Source: Arthrobacter wenxiniae
Lineage (GTDB): Bacteria > Actinomycetota > Actinomycetes > Actinomycetales > Micrococcaceae
NCBI RefSeq assembly: GCF_013376105.1
Contig: NZ_JAAMFM010000018.1
Coordinates: 17,519 to 81,518 of the forward strand
Direction of reading: 5' to 3'
DNA: 64,000 nt
The notes beneath the pieces are model-generated. The model saw nothing but the letters and a program-made list of their open reading frames with translations. It made no database searches and was not told the origin of the DNA. How positions within the stretch are numbered: position 1 is the stretch's first letter; each line of letters opens with the position of its first letter. Shown piece after piece: positions 19,815 to 29,664 of this stretch. A program made the translations under genes and the position numbers.

Positions 19815-19973
19815 GCATCCATTGTGCACTGTGTTCCCTCAAATTTTGCGCTTTTCTTGCAGAACATTTGTGACTAATCTCATGGCTACAACATTTGCGA
19901 GGACGCCGACGGTTGCACCCCACCTCCTGGCCTCCCGAATCGCACACTTCCCCAGCCCTCCCGAAGGAAACCC

Positions 19974-21278
19974 ATGACGGCTTCAGTGAACGTACCCCTC
20001 AATTCACGCGGAAAAATCGCTTCATCATTGCCTGCCGAGCAGCTGGCAGAAATTACCGCGTTGTTTGAGTTTCGGCGCGCCGGCCACTCCCTCGATGCCC
20101 CCTTCTACACCGACTCGACGATTTTCAAGATCGACATGGAAGCCATTTTCGGCCAGCACTGGATCTTTGCCGCCAGCACCGCCGAACTTCCGGAGCCGGG
20201 CGACTACGTCACCGTCGACTACGGGCCCTACTCCCTGATTGTGCTGCGCACCGACGACGGCGGCGTGAACGTCCTGCACAACGTATGCCGCCACCGCGGC
20301 GCCCGCGTTCTCACCGAAGCCGCAGGGTCAACCGGGAACCTGGTTTGCGGCTACCACTCCTGGACCTATTCCCCGGAGGGCAACCTGATCCATGCCTCCG
20401 CGCCCGGGGAAACGAAGTTCGACAAGAGCTGCTTCGGCCTCAAGCGCGCCCACGGCCGCGAGGTGGCCGGACTTATCTTCGTCTGCATTGCGGATGACCC
20501 GCCGGCGGACTTCGACGAAGCCGCAAAGATTTTTGAGCCCTACCTCGCCCCCCACGATCTTTCGAAGACAAGAATCGCCTACCAGCAGAACATCATCGAA
20601 GAGGGCAACTGGAAGCTCGTCATGGAGAACAACCGCGAGTGCTACCACTGCGACGGCCACCCTGAGCTCGCCTGCTCCCTCTTTCCCACCTGGGGCCTGA
20701 CGGAGGGCCTGATCCCGACGCATCTTGAGGAAGTGTGGAACCGAAACAACGAAGCCCAGTCCTCGCTCGAGCAGCGGTGCCGCCGCTATGGCCTTCCCTA
20801 TGAGGTCGTCGAGCAGCTTGACACGCGCATCGCGGGAATACGCATCTCTCGGGAATCGCTAGACGGAGACGGTGAATCGTTCTCGCCCGACGGGCACAGG
20901 CTCTCCAAGAAGCTGCTTGGCGACTTGCCCGACTTCCGCCTTGGCCGCTGCTCGATGCACCTGCAGCCCAACAGCTGGTTCCACTTCCTCGGCGACCACG
21001 TCGTCACGTTCGGCGTTTTCCCCATCAACGAACACCAGAGCCTCGTACGCACGACGTGGCTGGTGGCTGACGACGCCGTGGAAGGCGTCGACTACGACCT
21101 GGAGAAACTCACCTACACCTGGAAGCAGACAAACCTGCAGGACAAGGCGTTCGTGGAGCTGTGCCAGCAGGGCGCCGGCAGTCCCGCCTACGAGCCCGGC
21201 CCTTACATGAAGAGCGAATACCAGGTCGAGGCATTCATCAACTGGTACGTGCAGCGCGTACAGGAGCACTTGGCATGA
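19974..21278 (+). CDS. gbcA: Glycine betaine monooxygenase, Rieske oxygenase component
   Basis: GbcA removes one methyl group of glycine betaine as formaldehyde, giving dimethylglycine, with electrons from GbcB. The 434-residue protein has a Rieske domain (C105, H107, C125, H128 in CRHRG and CGYHSW) and a C-terminal catalytic domain with the mononuclear iron motif ENNRECYHCDGHPEL (about 218-232), including bridging E222. The last codons overlap the start of gbcB (ATGA), so both subunits are made together. The neighbouring dimethylglycine oxidase supports the substrate; stachydrine or another quaternary amine is the main alternative. GAAGGAAACCC precedes the ATG. Confidence 0.88.
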   Translation: MTASVNVPLNSRGKIASSLPAEQLAEITALFEFRRAGHSLDAPFYTDSTIFKIDMEAIFGQHWIFAASTAELPEPGDYVTVDYGPYSLIVLRTDDGGVNVLHNVCRHRGARVLTEAAGSTGNLVCGYHSWTYSPEGNLIHASAPGETKFDKSCFGLKRAHGREVAGLIFVCIADDPPADFDEAAKIFEPYLAPHDLSKTRIAYQQNIIEEGNWKLVMENNRECYHCDGHPELACSLFPTWGLTEGLIPTHLEEVWNRNNEAQSSLEQRCRRYGLPYEVVEQLDTRIAGIRISRESLDGDGESFSPDGHRLSKKLLGDLPDFRLGRCSMHLQPNSWFHFLGDHVVTFGVFPINEHQSLVRTTWLVADDAVEGVDYDLEKLTYTWKQTNLQDKAFVELCQQGAGSPAYEPGPYMKSEYQVEAFINWYVQRVQEHLA

Positions 21279-22690
21279 TTGAAGTCCTCACCGAAACGGC
21301 AATCCAGGAACCACAGCGGATTCGCGGTCTTGAAATGCCGTGGAACAGGGTGATGGGCAGCAACGAGGGACCCGCCCGGGCAGCCCACGCTTTGGGGCCC
21401 TGGCATCCGCAGGAGTTCATGGCCGAATGCGTCGAGACCGTTCCCGAGTCCGGTGCGATGATGACCTTCGTGTTCCGCCGCTGCGACGGTGCGCCCCTGG
21501 CGTTCCGAGCGGGCCAGTACGTGAACGTCGCGTTTCCCGTCAATGGCGAGGAGCAGGAACCGGTGGACCGCAGCTATTCGCTATCAAGTTCGCCCACCGA
21601 ACCGTGGACCTTCAGTATTACCGTCAAGTGCGACTCCACGGGACTGGTCTCGCCATGGGTGCACGAGAACGTCAAACCCGGCACCGTTCTTGAGATGCTG
21701 GGACCGGTGGGCGCATTCCACCTGCCCGATGCCGACCGCCGGGCCCGGTACCTCTTGCTTGCCGCCGGCGCAGGCATCACTCCCATCATGTCCATGGTGC
21801 GGACCATCCACTCCCTGCCCGGACGCGCCGATGTTGCGGTGCTCTACCACGGCTCGGATGCTGGAGGCTTTGCCTTCCACCGGGAACTCGCCTATATCGC
21901 CTCCGTGGACTCACGCATCAAGGTCTACTACTCCCTGGGCGACCGCGGTGTACCGGAACTGTGGGAAGGACTCAGCGGAAGGCTGACGGCGGCCATGCTC
22001 GAGGAGGTGGCCCCGGACGCCAATGGCCGCCAGGTGTACGCATGTGGTCCTGAGGGTTACCTGAACACCGCCACCGAGCTCCTCAAGAAGGTCGGTGTGG
22101 ACGACACTTCCATCTACATGGAGTTCTTCTCCGGAGACCGCCAGACCCTCCTTGAATACCAGGCGGAGGTGGCTCTCGCGGCCGACTTCGCGGAAGAGAT
22201 CGCCGAGGAGATCGCAGAATCCGCCGAGGACTACTTCGAAAGCCAGCCCGCCGCATTCGGCCTCTACGAGCCGGTTTACGGCGCCGATGGAACCCTACGG
22301 GCCTCGGGGCTGCCGCTGGAAATCGTCGCCCCTGCGGCGCCCGGCTCCGACGCCTCAGCCGAGAGCGCGGGCCGGGAGCCGGAAGCTGCTTCACCTGATG
22401 ACTCGAGCTTCGACACCGTGGGTACAGGCAGCCTCACCATGTCATTCATGCGTACCGGCGTCAATGTGCGGATCGACCCCAGTGAGCTCATCCTCGAGGT
22501 GGCCCAGCGTGCGGGCGTCAGAATTGGCGCGAACTGCAAGGAAGGCATGTGCGGCTCCTGTAAGGTCGTCAAGCTTTCAGGGGAGATCGAGATGAACCAC
22601 CAGGGCGGGATCCGGGCACGGGAAATCTCTGCAGGCAAGTTCCTGCCCTGCTGCTCCACCGCGCGCACCGACATGGTGATCGATGCCTAA
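21275..22690 (+). CDS. gbcB: Glycine betaine monooxygenase, reductase component with long linker
   Basis: GbcB carries electrons from NAD(P)H through FAD and a [2Fe-2S] centre to GbcA. The FAD domain (about 45-150, RSYSLSSSP), the NAD domain (LLLAAGAGITPIMSMV, ACGPEGY) and a C-terminal plant-type ferredoxin (ANCKEGMCGSCK then CC) are all present. At 471 residues it is about 100 longer than Pseudomonas GbcB. The extra length is a linker from about 295 to 385 that begins very acidic (EEIAEEIAESAEDYFES) and becomes rich in Ala, Ser and Pro. The ATG overlaps the gbcA stop. Confidence 0.88.
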   Translation: MIEVLTETAIQEPQRIRGLEMPWNRVMGSNEGPARAAHALGPWHPQEFMAECVETVPESGAMMTFVFRRCDGAPLAFRAGQYVNVAFPVNGEEQEPVDRSYSLSSSPTEPWTFSITVKCDSTGLVSPWVHENVKPGTVLEMLGPVGAFHLPDADRRARYLLLAAGAGITPIMSMVRTIHSLPGRADVAVLYHGSDAGGFAFHRELAYIASVDSRIKVYYSLGDRGVPELWEGLSGRLTAAMLEEVAPDANGRQVYACGPEGYLNTATELLKKVGVDDTSIYMEFFSGDRQTLLEYQAEVALAADFAEEIAEEIAESAEDYFESQPAAFGLYEPVYGADGTLRASGLPLEIVAPAAPGSDASAESAGREPEAASPDDSSFDTVGTGSLTMSFMRTGVNVRIDPSELILEVAQRAGVRIGANCKEGMCGSCKVVKLSGEIEMNHQGGIRAREISAGKFLPCCSTARTDMVIDA

Positions 22691-23168
22691 CCGCTTCCAG
22701 CTGCTCTATGCCGGGCAGCAACAGGGATCGTTTTCACGGCACGAACACAAGTCCGAGAATGCCAGGCGTGGCGTTTCGTTTGCCCTCTATGGGTACGCGG
22801 GCTCCCCCAACCTCCTCGGGCCTTTCGGGGATATAAACGCACCACCGGCTCAAGGGCATGTTAGGACAAGTGCCGGCCACCAAACCCCCATCCATCGCGC
22901 CAGCCGGCCTGAACGCCTTCGTTGCCCGGTAGCGGTGTGCGTTGCATGTATCAATTAGCCCAACTCACTTCGCGAATACTGGCAACAACTACCTCGCAGA
23001 CAGCCTGATGCACCCAGCATCACCGTGAAGCTCATGACTCGCCGAGCAAAGGATTCGCTCGTGGCTACAGGCAATGACTCAAAACCCCCTACGCCCGAGG
23101 AGTTGGCCGCCGAGAACAGCTTGGCACCAGCTTCCCCTGACGCAGAACCCAGAAGGGAACAAATCTCA
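22691..23168. other. Intergenic region before the MFS gene
   Basis: About 480 bases without a supported gene. An open frame from 22,683 overlaps the gbcB stop but resembles nothing. The MFS frame is open back to 23,025, yet the residues it adds look unlike protein of that family. Confidence 0.5.
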
Positions 23169-24578
23169 ATGATCCATCCGACCAGGACGACGGACTCCGT
23201 CGACACCTCCATATCAAAAGAGACCAGCTCCACGTTCAAACGCCGCTTCATGGTGCGGCTTGTCGCTGTCTTCATCGGCGGAATGTTCCTCGACGGTTAC
23301 ATCCTCGGAATCATCGGCCCCGTCACGGGACTCATGAGGTCAGAGCTCCATCTCAACGCACTATCTCTGGGCATGATTGCTGCAGGCCCGCTGGTTGGCA
23401 TCTTCGTCGGCTCCCCGCTGGCTGGCTGGGCTACTGACAAGTTCGGACGCAAGCCCATGTTCCTCGTGGACATGGGCCTGTTCCTGGTCGCCTCAGGGGC
23501 CCAGTTCTTCGTAACATCCGGAGACGGGGCCGTGATCCAGCTGGCCATCATCCGGTTCATAATGGGCGTCGCGATCGGCGGCGAGTACTCAATCGGTGGG
23601 CCATTGCTATCAGAGTTCTCCCCTCCAAAGCTCCGCGGGCGATTGCTCGGGCTGACTCTGATCGCCTGGTACGTCGGTTTCATGATGGCATTCATCATCG
23701 GCACGCTCCTGCACGACGCCGGCACCCCCTGGCGCCTCATCATCGGCACGAGCACGATACTCGCATTCGTGCTGTTCCTCGCCCGCTTGGGCCTCCCCGA
23801 ATCGCCGAGCTGGCTCATTACGAAGGGACGGCACACGGAAGCACTCGCGATCGCACGCAGCCATGTCGAATCGCCCCAGATGCACGACAGCATCACCGAA
23901 GAGATGGATCTGAGGATGATCCAGGAGGCCCACGCCGCACAGAGTGGGACAAAAATCAAGGGCGCCTCCTTTGGAATGCTGTTCTCGAGGCAGAACTGGC
24001 GCACCACCCTCTTCACCGCAGGTTTTTGGTTCTGTGCGGTCACTCCGTACTTCGCGATCGCGACCTTCGCCGACGACGTGCTCAACCGATTCGGCTTCGG
24101 CGGCTGGACCGGTGGAGTCGGCCTGTCCGCACTTGCGACGGCGGGTGTTGTCACCACCGTACTTCTGATTGACAAGCTCGGCCGCCGAATCCTCACCGTG
24201 CCCGGGCAGTGGCTCTGCGCAGGCATCCTGCTGATCATCGGAGTCTGGGCGGATGCACCAGCGATCATCGTGCTCGTACTGTTTCTCGCCTTCTCCTTCT
24301 TCAATGCCAGCTACACCACGCTGACCCAGGTCTATCCGGCCGAGCTATTCCCCGGCCACCTGCGCGGCATCGGCATGGGCTTCGCCGCGGCATTCAGCCG
24401 CATCGGAGCCGCACTCGGCACCTTCGCGCTGCCATGGGCGATCAGTAACATCGGCCTGGGCCCAAGCATGATCGTAGCCGCCGCCGTCGCATTACTCGGC
24501 GCAGTCCTCTCGCAATGGCTCGCGCCTGAGACGAAGGGGCGCACCCTCGCCGAAATCTCAGCAAACTTCTCCCACTGA
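23169..24578 (+). CDS. MFS transporter (sugar/aromatic acid porter type)
   Basis: The 469-residue protein has 12 predicted membrane segments and the MFS loop signatures DKFGRKPMF after helix 2 and PESPSWLITKGR after helix 6. The late block TTLTQVYPAELFPGHLRGIG and the C-terminal APETKGRTLAEI are typical of the SP/AAHS group. ATG at 23,169 is preferred because AGAAGGGAA precedes it and the N-terminus then leads directly to helix 1. It lies about 480 bases after gbcAB in the same direction. Uptake of a methylated amine or a related compound is possible, but betaine carriers of this family are not typical, so the substrate is open. Confidence 0.85.
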   Translation: MIHPTRTTDSVDTSISKETSSTFKRRFMVRLVAVFIGGMFLDGYILGIIGPVTGLMRSELHLNALSLGMIAAGPLVGIFVGSPLAGWATDKFGRKPMFLVDMGLFLVASGAQFFVTSGDGAVIQLAIIRFIMGVAIGGEYSIGGPLLSEFSPPKLRGRLLGLTLIAWYVGFMMAFIIGTLLHDAGTPWRLIIGTSTILAFVLFLARLGLPESPSWLITKGRHTEALAIARSHVESPQMHDSITEEMDLRMIQEAHAAQSGTKIKGASFGMLFSRQNWRTTLFTAGFWFCAVTPYFAIATFADDVLNRFGFGGWTGGVGLSALATAGVVTTVLLIDKLGRRILTVPGQWLCAGILLIIGVWADAPAIIVLVLFLAFSFFNASYTTLTQVYPAELFPGHLRGIGMGFAAAFSRIGAALGTFALPWAISNIGLGPSMIVAAAVALLGAVLSQWLAPETKGRTLAEISANFSH

Positions 24579-24687
24579 CACCGGAACTGCACGGTGACTT
24601 CGAGCCAGAGCCAAGGCCCCCAGGCGGATCATTGTCAGTAGGCAAATTCGCGCTTTGGGTGCCGGCCTCCTCGGAGAAAGGATCTGA

Positions 24688-24752
24688 TACGTGATGTACG
24701 ATCCGGTCGATCACGGTTGGGCCACGACGGGGTCGCCGAAGACGTCCACCAC
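24688..24752 (-). pseudogene. IS21-type IstB remnant
   Basis: The minus strand reads VDVFGDPVVA and, after a frameshift, VIDRIVHHVSDPF, the last part of IstB helper ATPases (usually followed by a GxSYRLR block, absent here). Only about 20 residues remain, next to the left end of the IS256 element. Confidence 0.45.
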
Positions 24753-24802
24753 AAGGCGAACGGAAGATTCGAGGTCAGAATCAGGCAGGAGTGCTCGTAG
24801 TA

Positions 24803-26220
24803 GTGCCCATTAGCGTGGTGTAACAGCCCACCTCGGGCGTGTTGCTACCGGACGTAAGGCGGCCACCGCGTGATTCTTGAAACGACCTACCAAAGTACGT
24901 TTCGAAAGAGAGCCCACGCGATGACCGCACCCCATGTTATCGATCCTGCCCGCTTCCTGTCAGAACAGCTTGAGCAGGCATCACTGGATCTGATGCGATC
25001 CATGCTGACCACCTTTATCAACGCGCTGATGAGCGCCGAGGCGGACGCTGTTTGCGGCGCCGAATATGGTGCCCGCTCCGAAACCCGGACGAACTCCTGC
25101 AACGGCTACCGCCACCGGGACTTCGACACCCGGGTCGGGACCCTGGACGTCGCTATCCCCAAGGTCCGGCAAGGGTCCTATTTCCCGGACTGGCTGCTGG
25201 AGCGACGGCGTCGGGCCGAGGCCGCGCTGACGACGGTCGTAGCGACGTGCTACCTGCTTGGGGTCTCCACCCGGCGGATGGAAAAGCTCGTCGAGACCCT
25301 CGGCATCACGCGACTGTCGAAGTCCCAGGTCTCGGTCATGGCCGCGGACCTGGACGCGCAGGTGGAGGAGTTCCGCACCCGGCCCCTGGATGCGGGCCCG
25401 TACACGTTCGTCGCCGCCGACGCTCTCGTGCTCAAGGTCCGGGAGGGCGGGCGGGTAGTCAACATTCACGCCATGGTTGCCACCGGCGTCAACGCCGACG
25501 GGCACCGCGAGGTCCTGGGCATCCAGGCCTCCTCCGCCGAGGACGGAGCCGGTTGGCTGGGCTTCTTCCGTGATCTGGTCGCCCGCGGTCTGACCGGGGT
25601 GAAGCTGATGACCTCCGACGCGCACGCCGGCCTGGTCGCGGCGATCGGGGCGACCCTGCCCGGCGCGGCCTGGCAGCGGCGCCGCACGCATTACGCCGCG
25701 AACTTGATGTCAGTGACCCCGAAGGCTTCCTGGCCCTGGGTGAAGACGCTGCTGCACTCGGTCTACGACCAGCCCGACGCCGTCTCCGTGCATGCCCAGT
25801 TCGACCGCGTGCTGGACGCGCTGGAAGGGAAGCTGCCAAAAGTCGCCGAGCACCTGGAGGCCGCCCGGGCCGACATTCTGGCGTTCACGGCCTTCCCCAA
25901 AGGTCTGTGGCGTCAGGTGTGGTCCAATAACCCCCAGGAGCGGCTCAACCGGGAAATCCGCCGCCGCACCGACTTGGTCGGCATCTTCCCGGACCGTGCC
26001 GCGCTGATCAGCCTCGTCGGGGCCGTGCTGGCGGAGCAGCACGACGAATGGATCGAATCCCGCCGCTACCTCGGGCTCGACCTCATCCAACAATCCCAAG
26101 CCGCCGGCACCGCGCCAGCGACAGAGACAGAACAGGAGGACTCCAACCCCGATCTGGCGCTCAGCGCCTAACCAAAATCAAGAATCACGCGGCAAACACC
26201 TTACACCACGTCAATGGACT
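24803..26220 (+). mobile_element. IS256-family insertion sequence
   Basis: Inverted repeats frame the transposase: CCATTAGCGTGGTGTAA (24,807-24,823) and the complement of CCATTGACGTGGTGTAA (26,201-26,217). A second matching pair lies inside (CCGCGTGATTCTTGA near 24,862 and its complement near 26,177). The size of about 1.4 kb and the intact transposase suggest a recent or still active element. The outer limits are uncertain by a few bases and I could not identify a target duplication. It separates the two betaine modules. Confidence 0.8.
24921..26171 (+). CDS. IS256-family transposase
   Basis: The 416-residue protein has the IS256/mutator-type layout: an N-terminal region with SCNGYRHRDFDTRVGTLDVA and PKVRQGSYFP, then the catalytic core. 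There the first Asp lies in FVAADALVLKVREGG, the second in LMTSDAHAGL, and the Glu in VWSNNPQERLNREIRRR, which is the transposase mutator signature. ATG at 24,921 is chosen as the family start (MTAPHVIDP); an upstream in-frame start at 24,870 would lie inside the inner terminal repeat. The frame is complete and looks active. Confidence 0.93.
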   Translation: MTAPHVIDPARFLSEQLEQASLDLMRSMLTTFINALMSAEADAVCGAEYGARSETRTNSCNGYRHRDFDTRVGTLDVAIPKVRQGSYFPDWLLERRRRAEAALTTVVATCYLLGVSTRRMEKLVETLGITRLSKSQVSVMAADLDAQVEEFRTRPLDAGPYTFVAADALVLKVREGGRVVNIHAMVATGVNADGHREVLGIQASSAEDGAGWLGFFRDLVARGLTGVKLMTSDAHAGLVAAIGATLPGAAWQRRRTHYAANLMSVTPKASWPWVKTLLHSVYDQPDAVSVHAQFDRVLDALEGKLPKVAEHLEAARADILAFTAFPKGLWRQVWSNNPQERLNREIRRRTDLVGIFPDRAALISLVGAVLAEQHDEWIESRRYLGLDLIQQSQAAGTAPATETEQEDSNPDLALSA

Positions 26221-26277
26221 TGACCTTTTTGATCGCTTCCGTGGGGTAAGCGTGGGGTGGAACTTCAGGCGAGCCTT

Positions 26278-26296
26278 CATCTTAAATCTTAAGATG
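26278..26296. promoter_or_regulatory. Perfect AT-rich palindrome
   Basis: CATCTTAA and TTAAGATG flank ATC, giving a 19-bp perfect inverted repeat about 60 bases outside the right end of the IS256 element. No gene starts close by, so it may be an operator left without its gene. Confidence 0.3.
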
Positions 26297-26434
26297 CTGT
26301 CCGCCCATAATTGATTTGCCGATGCCCTGGCACCGGGGTGATCTCGGTGGCTATGGCCGCACTCATTGCGGTGGTCTTTCATTAGTGGATCGCCGGGGCT
26401 GATGTCCACGTGGGCTGGCAGGTGCAGGCGCGTG

Positions 26435-26797
26435 TCAGCCGTGTTCCACGGCGTACCCCTGACCGGGGATTTCCTCGGAGGAAACCACTGGGCCTGGCGG
26501 CGGGACGAATTCATCACCGAGAACTGCTGGCTGGAACGGGGCTTTTCTTGTGCCACGGTGCTGTTGTTTCAGGCGTGCCAGCGCCCAGCCGGCGATCCCG
26601 CACCAGATGATGCTCGTGATCGCAGACGGCCAGGCCGAGTGGTAGATGCTATTGATGATCATCGCCCCTGCGCCCACCAGGTTCGCTGTCTGAAAGAGGT
26701 ATCCGTTGGGGATCCGGTGGATCGAAAACAACAGGTAGGCCGCCGCGACGGTCAGGGCCCCGAGCCAGCCGCAAACTTCGATTGCAGTGCTGAACAT
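26435..26797 (-). CDS. CBU_0592-like small membrane protein
   Basis: The 120-residue protein has three hydrophobic segments (about 8-24, 36-52, 57-73) and the family pattern EVCGWLGALTVAAAYLLFS, then LFQTANLVGAGAMIINSIYH and AWPSAITSIIWCGIAGWAL. Proteins of this group are small, widely spread and of unknown function. AGGAAGAGA precedes the ATG on the minus strand. The polar tail after residue 75 is not conserved in type. It lies downstream of the FdhF-type gene in the same direction, 219 bases away. Confidence 0.7.
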   Translation of the reverse strand: MFSTAIEVCGWLGALTVAAAYLLFSIHRIPNGYLFQTANLVGAGAMIINSIYHSAWPSAITSIIWCGIAGWALARLKQQHRGTRKAPFQPAVLGDEFVPPPGPVVSSEEIPGQGYAVEHG

Positions 26798-27016
26798 GCG
26801 TGTCTCTTCCTATCACTCCGTGAATTGGGTCTGCCCATCGAACCGGAAACGGGCGGTGGCGGTTCTGTGGGCAGGGCGGTCATGCTGCCAGGCTCTGGAG
26901 GAAGCCCCCGCGCCGGCTGCCCCGTATGAGCCACAGGAGGTGACCTCTGTCGCTGGTGGTCATTTCCTTCACTACTGCGATGATGGTCAGCTGGTCTCCG
27001 GCAACGATTTCCTGTT

Positions 27017-29344
27017 TTAGGGAAGTTCCAGTTCGCCGTCGTCGTCACGATGCGGTACGAAGCGGACGAACATGGCCTTGAAACCCGGGGTGTTCGATTC
27101 CCTGGCCACGTTTTCCTTGTGGACCAGGGCATTGGCCTCGGGAAAGTACGCGGCAGCGCAGCCCCTCGCCGTCGGGTAGGCCACCAGCCGGAAACTATCC
27201 GCCCTCCGGTCCTGTCCCCGGAACGTGCTGACCACGTCCACGCGGTCGCGATCTTGGAATCCGAGTTCCGCCAGGTCCTCCGAGTGGACCAGAATTACCC
27301 GGCGGCCGTTGGAGATCCCGCGGTACCGGTCGTCCAAGCCGTAGAACGTGGTGTTGTACTGGTCATGGCTGCGCATGGTTTGCAGGACGAGGTGGCCCTC
27401 CGGCGGACTCAGGTATTCCAGCGGGCTGACGGTGAAGCGTCCGCGGCCGATGTCTGTCTTGAAGGACCGCGTATCGCGCGGCGGGTTGGGCAGCACGAAG
27501 CCGTTCTTTGTCCGGACACGGGCATTGAAGTCGTCGAAGCCTGGGAGGACCCGGGAGATGTGGTCCCGGATCACGTCGTAGTCCTCGGCCATTGACTTCC
27601 AATCCACCGGATGCCCTGAGCCGAAGGTTGCTTCGGCCATCCGCGCCACGATGACAGGTTCGGCGAGCAGGTGCTCGGACACTGGCTGAAGCCTCCCTTG
27701 GGTCGAATGGACCACGGACATGGAATCCTCTACGGACAGGAACTGGGCGCCCCTCGGGTGTTTGTCGTCCTTGTCCGTGCGGCCCAAGGTGGGGAGGATG
27801 AGGGAGGTGCGCCCGTGCACCACGTGGGACCTATTCGGCTTGGTGGACACATGAACCGTCAAGCCGATCCGTTGCATGCCTGCTTCCAAGGTCTCGGTGT
27901 CCGAGCACGCCAGCGAGAAATTGCCGCCCATGGACACGAAGACGTCCACCTCGTTCCGCTCGAAGGCTTCCATGGTCTCCACCGCGTCATGGCCGTGGTC
28001 CCGCGGGGACCGGATGCCGAATTCCTTCTCGAGGGCTTCGAGCAGCCACTCCTGTGGTTTTTCCCAGATGCCCATGGTTCTGTCGCCTTGGACATTGGAG
28101 TGCCCGCGTACCGGGCAGGCGCCGGCGCCGGGTTTGCCGAAGTTGCCCTGCAGGAGCAGAACGTTGATCATTTCCTTGATGGTGTCCACCGAGTGCGGCT
28201 GTTGGGTGACGCCGAGGGCCCAGCAGAAGATGGTTGCCTTGGACCGCCCCAGCATCCCCGCCACGTCCTCGATCTGCTGCCGGCTGAGCCCAGTGGCCCG
28301 TCCAGTCTCCTCCCAGTCAAGTTCGCGGCGTGCCTCGCGGTACGCTGCGAAGCCGTCGGTCTGCGCCGCGATGAAGGAATGGTCGACGACGGCGCCAGGG
28401 TTTTGCTCCTCGGCCTCCAGCAGCAGGTGGCCGAGGGCCTGGAACAGCGCAAGGTCCCCGCCCACCTTGATCTGCAGGTATTCGTCGGACAGCGGTGTGC
28501 CACCGCCGACCACGCCGGAGAGCGTCTGCGGATCCCTAAAGTTGAAAAGGCCGGCCTCCGGCAGCGGGTTGACGGCCACCACCTTGCCTCCCTTGTCCTT
28601 GCACTCCTTAAGCGCCGAGAGCATCCGGGGATGGTTGGTGCCGGGGTTCTGCCCGACGACGAAGATCAGTTCCGCATCGTGGATATCCTCCAGTGAGACG
28701 GTCCCCTTTCCGATGCCGATGGTCGGGTTCAGTGCTGAGCCAGAGGACTCGTGGCACATGTTTGAACAGTCCGGCAAGTTGTTGGTGCCCAGGGCCCGTG
28801 CAAAAAGCTGGTACATGAACGCCGTCTCGTTGGCCGTGCGGCCCGACGTGTAGAAGACGCAACGGTCCGGGCTGCTTGCGCGGAGGTGTTGGCCGACGAG
28901 CTCAAAGGCGTCCGCCCACGAGATCGGCGAATAGTGGGTTTCCCCTTCCCTGACCACCACCGGTTCGCTGAGTCTGCCCTGGTTGCCCAGCCAGTACTCG
29001 GTCTTCCCTGCCAGTTCCGCAATGGAATGCGTGGCCCAGAACTCCGAACCGGCCGTGCGCAGGGTACTATCCTCGGCCACGGCCTTGGCACCGTTCTCAC
29101 AGAACTCGGCCGCCTTGCGTTTCTTATCCGATTCCGGCCACGCACAGCCGGGGCAGTCGAACCCGCCGCGCTGGTTCAGGCGCAGCAGTGACTTGGCCGT
29201 CCGCGACACCCCGGCCTGGGCCACAGCCCGCTCCAGGGCAACCATCACCGCCTTGACTCCGGCAGCTTCCTTCTTGGGTTCATGGACCACAAGGGCATCC
29301 TCGTTGATGTCCGCAACGGGGGCCGGCTGCTTGCCAAACTTCAC
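27017..29344 (-). CDS. FdhF/YdeP-family molybdopterin oxidoreductase (candidate formate dehydrogenase)
   Basis: The 775-residue protein has FDCPGCAWPE near the N-terminus, the molybdopterin-domain blocks YTSGRTANETAFMYQL, NLPDCSNMCHESSGSAL, VGQNPGTNHPRML and [17 protein letters not shown], and a C-terminal molydopterin-binding barrel ([20 protein letters not shown]). It lacks the N-terminal four-cysteine cluster of classical formate dehydrogenases. The family is annotated as FdhF/YdeP and its substrate is often unproven. Here formate is plausible because PurU makes it. GTG at 29,344 is chosen because GAGG stands five bases upstream and the length then fits the family; the frame is open to 29,485. 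A mutilated paralogue lies at 16.5 kb. Confidence 0.85.
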   Translation of the reverse strand: MKFGKQPAPVADINEDALVVHEPKKEAAGVKAVMVALERAVAQAGVSRTAKSLLRLNQRGGFDCPGCAWPESDKKRKAAEFCENGAKAVAEDSTLRTAGSEFWATHSIAELAGKTEYWLGNQGRLSEPVVVREGETHYSPISWADAFELVGQHLRASSPDRCVFYTSGRTANETAFMYQLFARALGTNNLPDCSNMCHESSGSALNPTIGIGKGTVSLEDIHDAELIFVVGQNPGTNHPRMLSALKECKDKGGKVVAVNPLPEAGLFNFRDPQTLSGVVGGGTPLSDEYLQIKVGGDLALFQALGHLLLEAEEQNPGAVVDHSFIAAQTDGFAAYREARRELDWEETGRATGLSRQQIEDVAGMLGRSKATIFCWALGVTQQPHSVDTIKEMINVLLLQGNFGKPGAGACPVRGHSNVQGDRTMGIWEKPQEWLLEALEKEFGIRSPRDHGHDAVETMEAFERNEVDVFVSMGGNFSLACSDTETLEAGMQRIGLTVHVSTKPNRSHVVHGRTSLILPTLGRTDKDDKHPRGAQFLSVEDSMSVVHSTQGRLQPVSEHLLAEPVIVARMAEATFGSGHPVDWKSMAEDYDVIRDHISRVLPGFDDFNARVRTKNGFVLPNPPRDTRSFKTDIGRGRFTVSPLEYLSPPEGHLVLQTMRSHDQYNTTFYGLDDRYRGISNGRRVILVHSEDLAELGFQDRDRVDVVSTFRGQDRRADSFRLVAYPTARGCAAAYFPEANALVHKENVARESNTPGFKAMFVRFVPHRDDDGELELP

Positions 29345-29664
29345 TGGATCCTCATTCTTAGGGGGTAGTTCTTCGTTGACCGCTTCATGGAAAGCGCGGG
29401 CTTCGCCCAACTGCCCGCAAAGATGCAATACACCGCGGCGGGAGGCGGCGGACAACCTCATCGCAAAGGCATACGGAGCTGGCACGGACGCGAACGCGGA
29501 AGGCCGGACGGCATCGAGGCAGCATGCCGACCGGTTCGGCGCTGTTCAGTCCATGAAGCCCGGTGTCTCCGGGCACACCCTCCGATTCTGTCTGGGGAAT
29601 ACCTCCAGCCTTGTCCCGGGTCTCGGGGTGGGGCGTTGAACATTCGCGCGGAGAGCAGCCGGAA

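Noticed and set aside
22683..22958. Frame of 91 codons overlapping the gbcB stop
   Set aside because: No similarity, unusual composition and no ribosome site of its own.
26830..27016. Short minus-strand frame after the FdhF-type gene containing TIIAVVKEMTTSDRGHLLWL
   Set aside because: It looks partly protein-like but has no convincing start codon or ribosome site, so it was left out.
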